A DNA stretch of 20,000 bases from Glandiceps talaboti (lineage: Eukaryota; Hemichordata; Enteropneusta; Spengelidae). The notes under the pieces are model-generated. The model had not been told where the DNA came from and searched no databases. It was given only the letters and a program-made list of their open reading frames with translations. Location: assembly GCF_964340395.1 (NCBI RefSeq), contig NC_135559.1:19043150-19063149 (forward strand), in the 5' to 3' direction. Below, in pieces: positions 1 through 20,000 of this stretch (positions are counted from its first letter, which is position 1; every line of letters starts with the position of its first letter). A program made the position numbers and the translations under genes.

Positions 1-387
1 GTTTCCTTACAATACTTGATTCCTTTCTATTTCTACAACATTCATTCATTTCAATTTCAAATACATTTTGAGTTAAACTTTGATTACAAGGAAAACGTGA
101 CCAAAAAACCCTCTCCACATCCTAAAGCTTACATTATGTACAGGTGTACTTATATCATATTAATAGCTAATGGATATTGACATTAAATCAAAACCAGGCA
201 GCCATATATTCAGTCACTCGTCAAACACATAACGTGACTTTGTTTAATTTTATCTACAAACTGATCTCATTTCCCTAATGTTAGTTTCCTAATAGTAGCA
301 TTGAAATATTACAAAGATTGAATTCGAAGAATGTCATTAACATGGTCGATATTTGAATTTAATTATTGTGGCTATTTTTTCTTTTAG
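1..387 (+). other. Intron (EDA-like gene), upstream part
   Basis: AT-rich intronic sequence ending in the acceptor cttttag at 381-387. I see no exon, repeat or motif in it. Confidence 0.6.
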
Positions 388-7436
<7,049 letters not shown>

Positions 7437-7592
7437 CGACAGATCGTGTCGTTTGCTGCCAGACGCGGGAATTAAAAGTGGAGGGAAATGAAAAACATGA
7501 CGTCATTTCTTGTAATCGAATAACCAGTCAGCAAAGATCAACACACTGCACTCGATGGAAAATGGATAATAGTTGCTGAACGAAGAAAACAT

Positions 7593-7658
7593 CAAACAAA
7601 CAAACAAACAAACAAACAAACAAACAAACAAACAAACAAACAAACAAACAAACAAACA
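7593..7658 (+). repeat. (CAAA)n in the 3' UTR
   Basis: About 16 CAAA units; short echoes lie at 7838-7850. Confidence 0.97.
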
Positions 7659-7958
7659 GTCGGTCGATCAAATAATCTATGAAACTTATGAACCATCAAA
7701 AAATCCGAAGTTTATCAACAAAGGTCTACATTTTTTAAATTACCCGTAGATTATTTTTTATTGCAAATGAACTGGATATCTATAGTTGTCCTTTATCAAA
7801 ATATGAACGAAATAATCAATTAATCAAAAGAAAGAACAAACAAACAAACAATCCTACTTAATATCGATCTTAAATGTGTTCTGATGTTAAAGACACACTA
7901 TAGTTTTCACAGAAATGTTAAATTCGATTCCAGTATATGCTATAATTTGTCTTTGACA

Positions 7959-7964
7959 AATAAA
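7959..7964 (+). promoter_or_regulatory. Candidate poly(A) signal (proximal), EDA-like gene
   Basis: AATAAA 523 nt after the stop codon, followed within about 25-45 nt by a GT/T-rich stretch (actgtgttag, then gttttttc). This is a usable cleavage context. Confidence 0.4.
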
Positions 7965-8118
7965 ACATAAATCGATCGTTACGCTCAGACTGTGTTAGAA
8001 AGTTTTTTCTATATAGAAATGTTATACTCTACTGTAATCTGACAAAGTCACGTGACTGATACCCCAAACCTTAGACTGTTGCAAAAATGCTTCTTATACT
8101 TGTATTGTGTATTCTGTA

Positions 8119-8124
8119 AATAAA
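8119..8124 (+). promoter_or_regulatory. Candidate poly(A) signal (distal), EDA-like gene
   Basis: AATAAA with TGTA upstream (tctgtaaataaag) and a T-rich stretch (attttgtct) about 25 nt downstream. This makes it at least as good as the site at 7959. Confidence 0.45.
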
Positions 8125-9224
8125 GATTCCTGCAAAAAGTATTCCATTCTAATTTTGTCTATATATACCAAATCTATTGTTTTCAAACTGATGGCAAAAT
8201 AAAAAGAAAAGAAATGTACCTTAGGATGTGTAACGTTATTATTGAGATTGGCCAAATCTCAGACCAACCACCACTTGGTGACCACCTGATGGTCTGAGGT
8301 CAACCCTTTCACATGTGGGCCACCGTACTATCCTGTCAACATTGTCCCACGAGGACATCGAAGTATTCTGGCACACACGTACGTTCACGATCATGCGTCA
8401 GTCGAAAATGATATTTTACGATTTTATCGTAAGAAGTATCATGTTGATCTCATGATCGCGCTGGGGGAGGGGGCACTGATTTTACGGTGCGGACCAAAAA
8501 CTCATTCTAAACATTACGGCTGTTTAAAAGGATGTGAATCTGATAATTCTGAGACTAACTTTATACTCGTGTATGGATGTTAAATTGCCACTGTCATTTT
8601 AATGTACAGTATAGTGTAGCATACAATTATACATCTCCACAATGCGGGAAGTGGGGTTTACTGTATAATTACACATATCAAAAGGTGTGGCGGGGGTGGG
8701 ACTATGCAAGTTATTTTCCCCCCAGTTCACCCCCCTGTGAATTCTCAAGTTCATGATGCGTTCCCAAAATATTATGACGCCCTCAACGACCACTAAGGGC
8801 TTAGTCAAGTATTCATTCTAGGATTGGTTGTACAAGCCGTATCACAGTATAATAACAACTTATTCATTCCATTGGGTTCTAACATTCCGAGGCAGAAAAT
8901 AATTTCCTCCTTTTTAACCTCAATTGGTCTCGTATTTTGTGTGATTGTCATTTTTACTTGGCATTTCAGGGGATATCACCAACACTACAGTAAATGTACG
9001 ACAGACTCTCTACCTCTCATACTGGTTTATTCTGGGATTTAATTGTATTTAGGGGTAATAAAAATAACGGAAATTAACAATTTCATAACATAACACTTTT
9101 CATTCAATAATGAAGCATATATTGAGGTTCATTGTCAGTATTATGATAACTTAAAATGCAGTAGAAACCATTATAAAATTACACACCACATCAATCATAA
9201 ATATGGACGTGTTGGCTACATGGG
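8125..9224. other. Intergenic region between convergent genes
   Basis: About 1.1 kb between the 3' ends of the two genes. No exon-like frame was found. It contains a hairpin-bearing repeat (8247-8370) related to one at 11740-11860, and otherwise AT-rich unique sequence. Secondary poly(A)-type hexamers occur on both strands. Confidence 0.55.
8247..8370 (-). repeat. Dispersed hairpin repeat, copy 1
   Basis: Contains CTCAGACCA...TGGTCTGAG, a 9-bp stem with an inner ACCA/TGGT palindrome, and on the - strand ACTTCGATGTCCTCGTGGG. The same order of motifs appears on the + strand at 11740-11860. Confidence 0.45.
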
Positions 9225-9230
9225 TTTATT
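9225..9230 (-). promoter_or_regulatory. Candidate poly(A) signal, GH31 gene
   Basis: AATAAA on the - strand, 391 nt past the stop. About 30 nt downstream in transcript sense is a GT-rich stretch, gatgtggtgtgt, a good downstream element. A second AATAAA at 9026-9031 is an alternative. Confidence 0.5.
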
Positions 9231-9620
9231 TTTCATCTGAAATAATTTGATGTGAAATAAACTACAGTTTGCTTTGACCGAGACTCCCACCTCATTAGAT
9301 ACTTGAGAAAAATACCACTATGTGAAACCTTTTTATCTGCCTAAACTGAAGGTTAGTTTTCAGTCATAAATCATCTTCGAAAATATTCTACTAATTTAGA
9401 AAAAGACATCTGACATTTTTCCGGCTATTGTCTCGAAATTTAAATTACCCTGTCTAATCTTCACAGAATTCATCCTGACAAAGCAATGTCCAAGGACAAT
9501 ATCATGACAAAATCTAAAATAAACTTTTTTTTTTTACAAAATCGGTACAGTCACTTGGGTTGTGAAGATTCATACATTTGTGATGACGTCGTTAAATTTC
9601 AGCCATATCTTTTCGGCAAA

Positions 9621-20000
<10,380 letters not shown>

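Larger units (their letters stand above)
7437..8124 (+). other. Putative 3' UTR of the EDA-like gene
   Basis: Non-coding stretch between the stop codon and the second AATAAA. It holds a CAAA array at 7593-7658 and several AT-rich segments. The extent is inferred from poly(A) signals only, and the transcript may end at the earlier signal. Confidence 0.5.

Overview
The window is a piece of an animal nuclear genome. It is intron-dense and AT-rich, with GT-AG introns and an exceptional load of microsatellites and short foldback or dispersed repeats. It carries parts of two protein-coding genes that converge tail to tail. No bacterial, viral or organellar feature and no RNA gene was recognised. 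The gene content (a collagen-TNF ligand of ectodysplasin type and a GH31 alpha-glucosidase) fits a bilaterian. The repeat style would suit a marine invertebrate such as a mollusc, brachiopod, annelid or hemichordate, but the sequence does not decide the clade.

Positions 1-8124, + strand: the 3' part of an ectodysplasin-like (EDA-like) TNF-superfamily ligand. Eight exons were reconstructed from splice sites and reading phase: 388-414, 1652-1705, 2523-2639, 2769-2840, 3573-3601, 5913-5985, 6452-6567 and 7200-7436. The first five encode at least 32 uninterrupted Gly-X-Y triplets and the last three a TNF homology domain. The joined 725 nt stay in frame to a TGA at 7434. The cytoplasmic, membrane and stalk exons lie left of the window.

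Positions 8125-9224: the intergenic space between the two 3' ends, with a dispersed hairpin repeat and no gene.

Positions 9225-19718, - strand: the 3' two thirds of a GH31 alpha-glucosidase (acid alpha-glucosidase / maltase-glucoamylase / sucrase-isomaltase type). Seventeen exons with matching phases join to 1680 nt (559 codons plus TAG). All the catalytic-site motifs I know for the family are present, so the enzyme looks functional. The 5' exons (signal or anchor, trefoil, N-terminal beta domain) lie right of the window.

The two genes have unrelated jobs, one a developmental or immune signal and the other glycan or starch breakdown, and nothing in the sequence links them. Apart from the exons, the notable content is repeat biology: long CT tracts just upstream of 3' splice sites in both genes, a perfect 42-bp inverted repeat, a 283-bp sequence present twice in GH31 introns, several small tandem or inverted repeats resembling MITEs, and arrays whose units differ by CpG-to-TpG or CpA changes.
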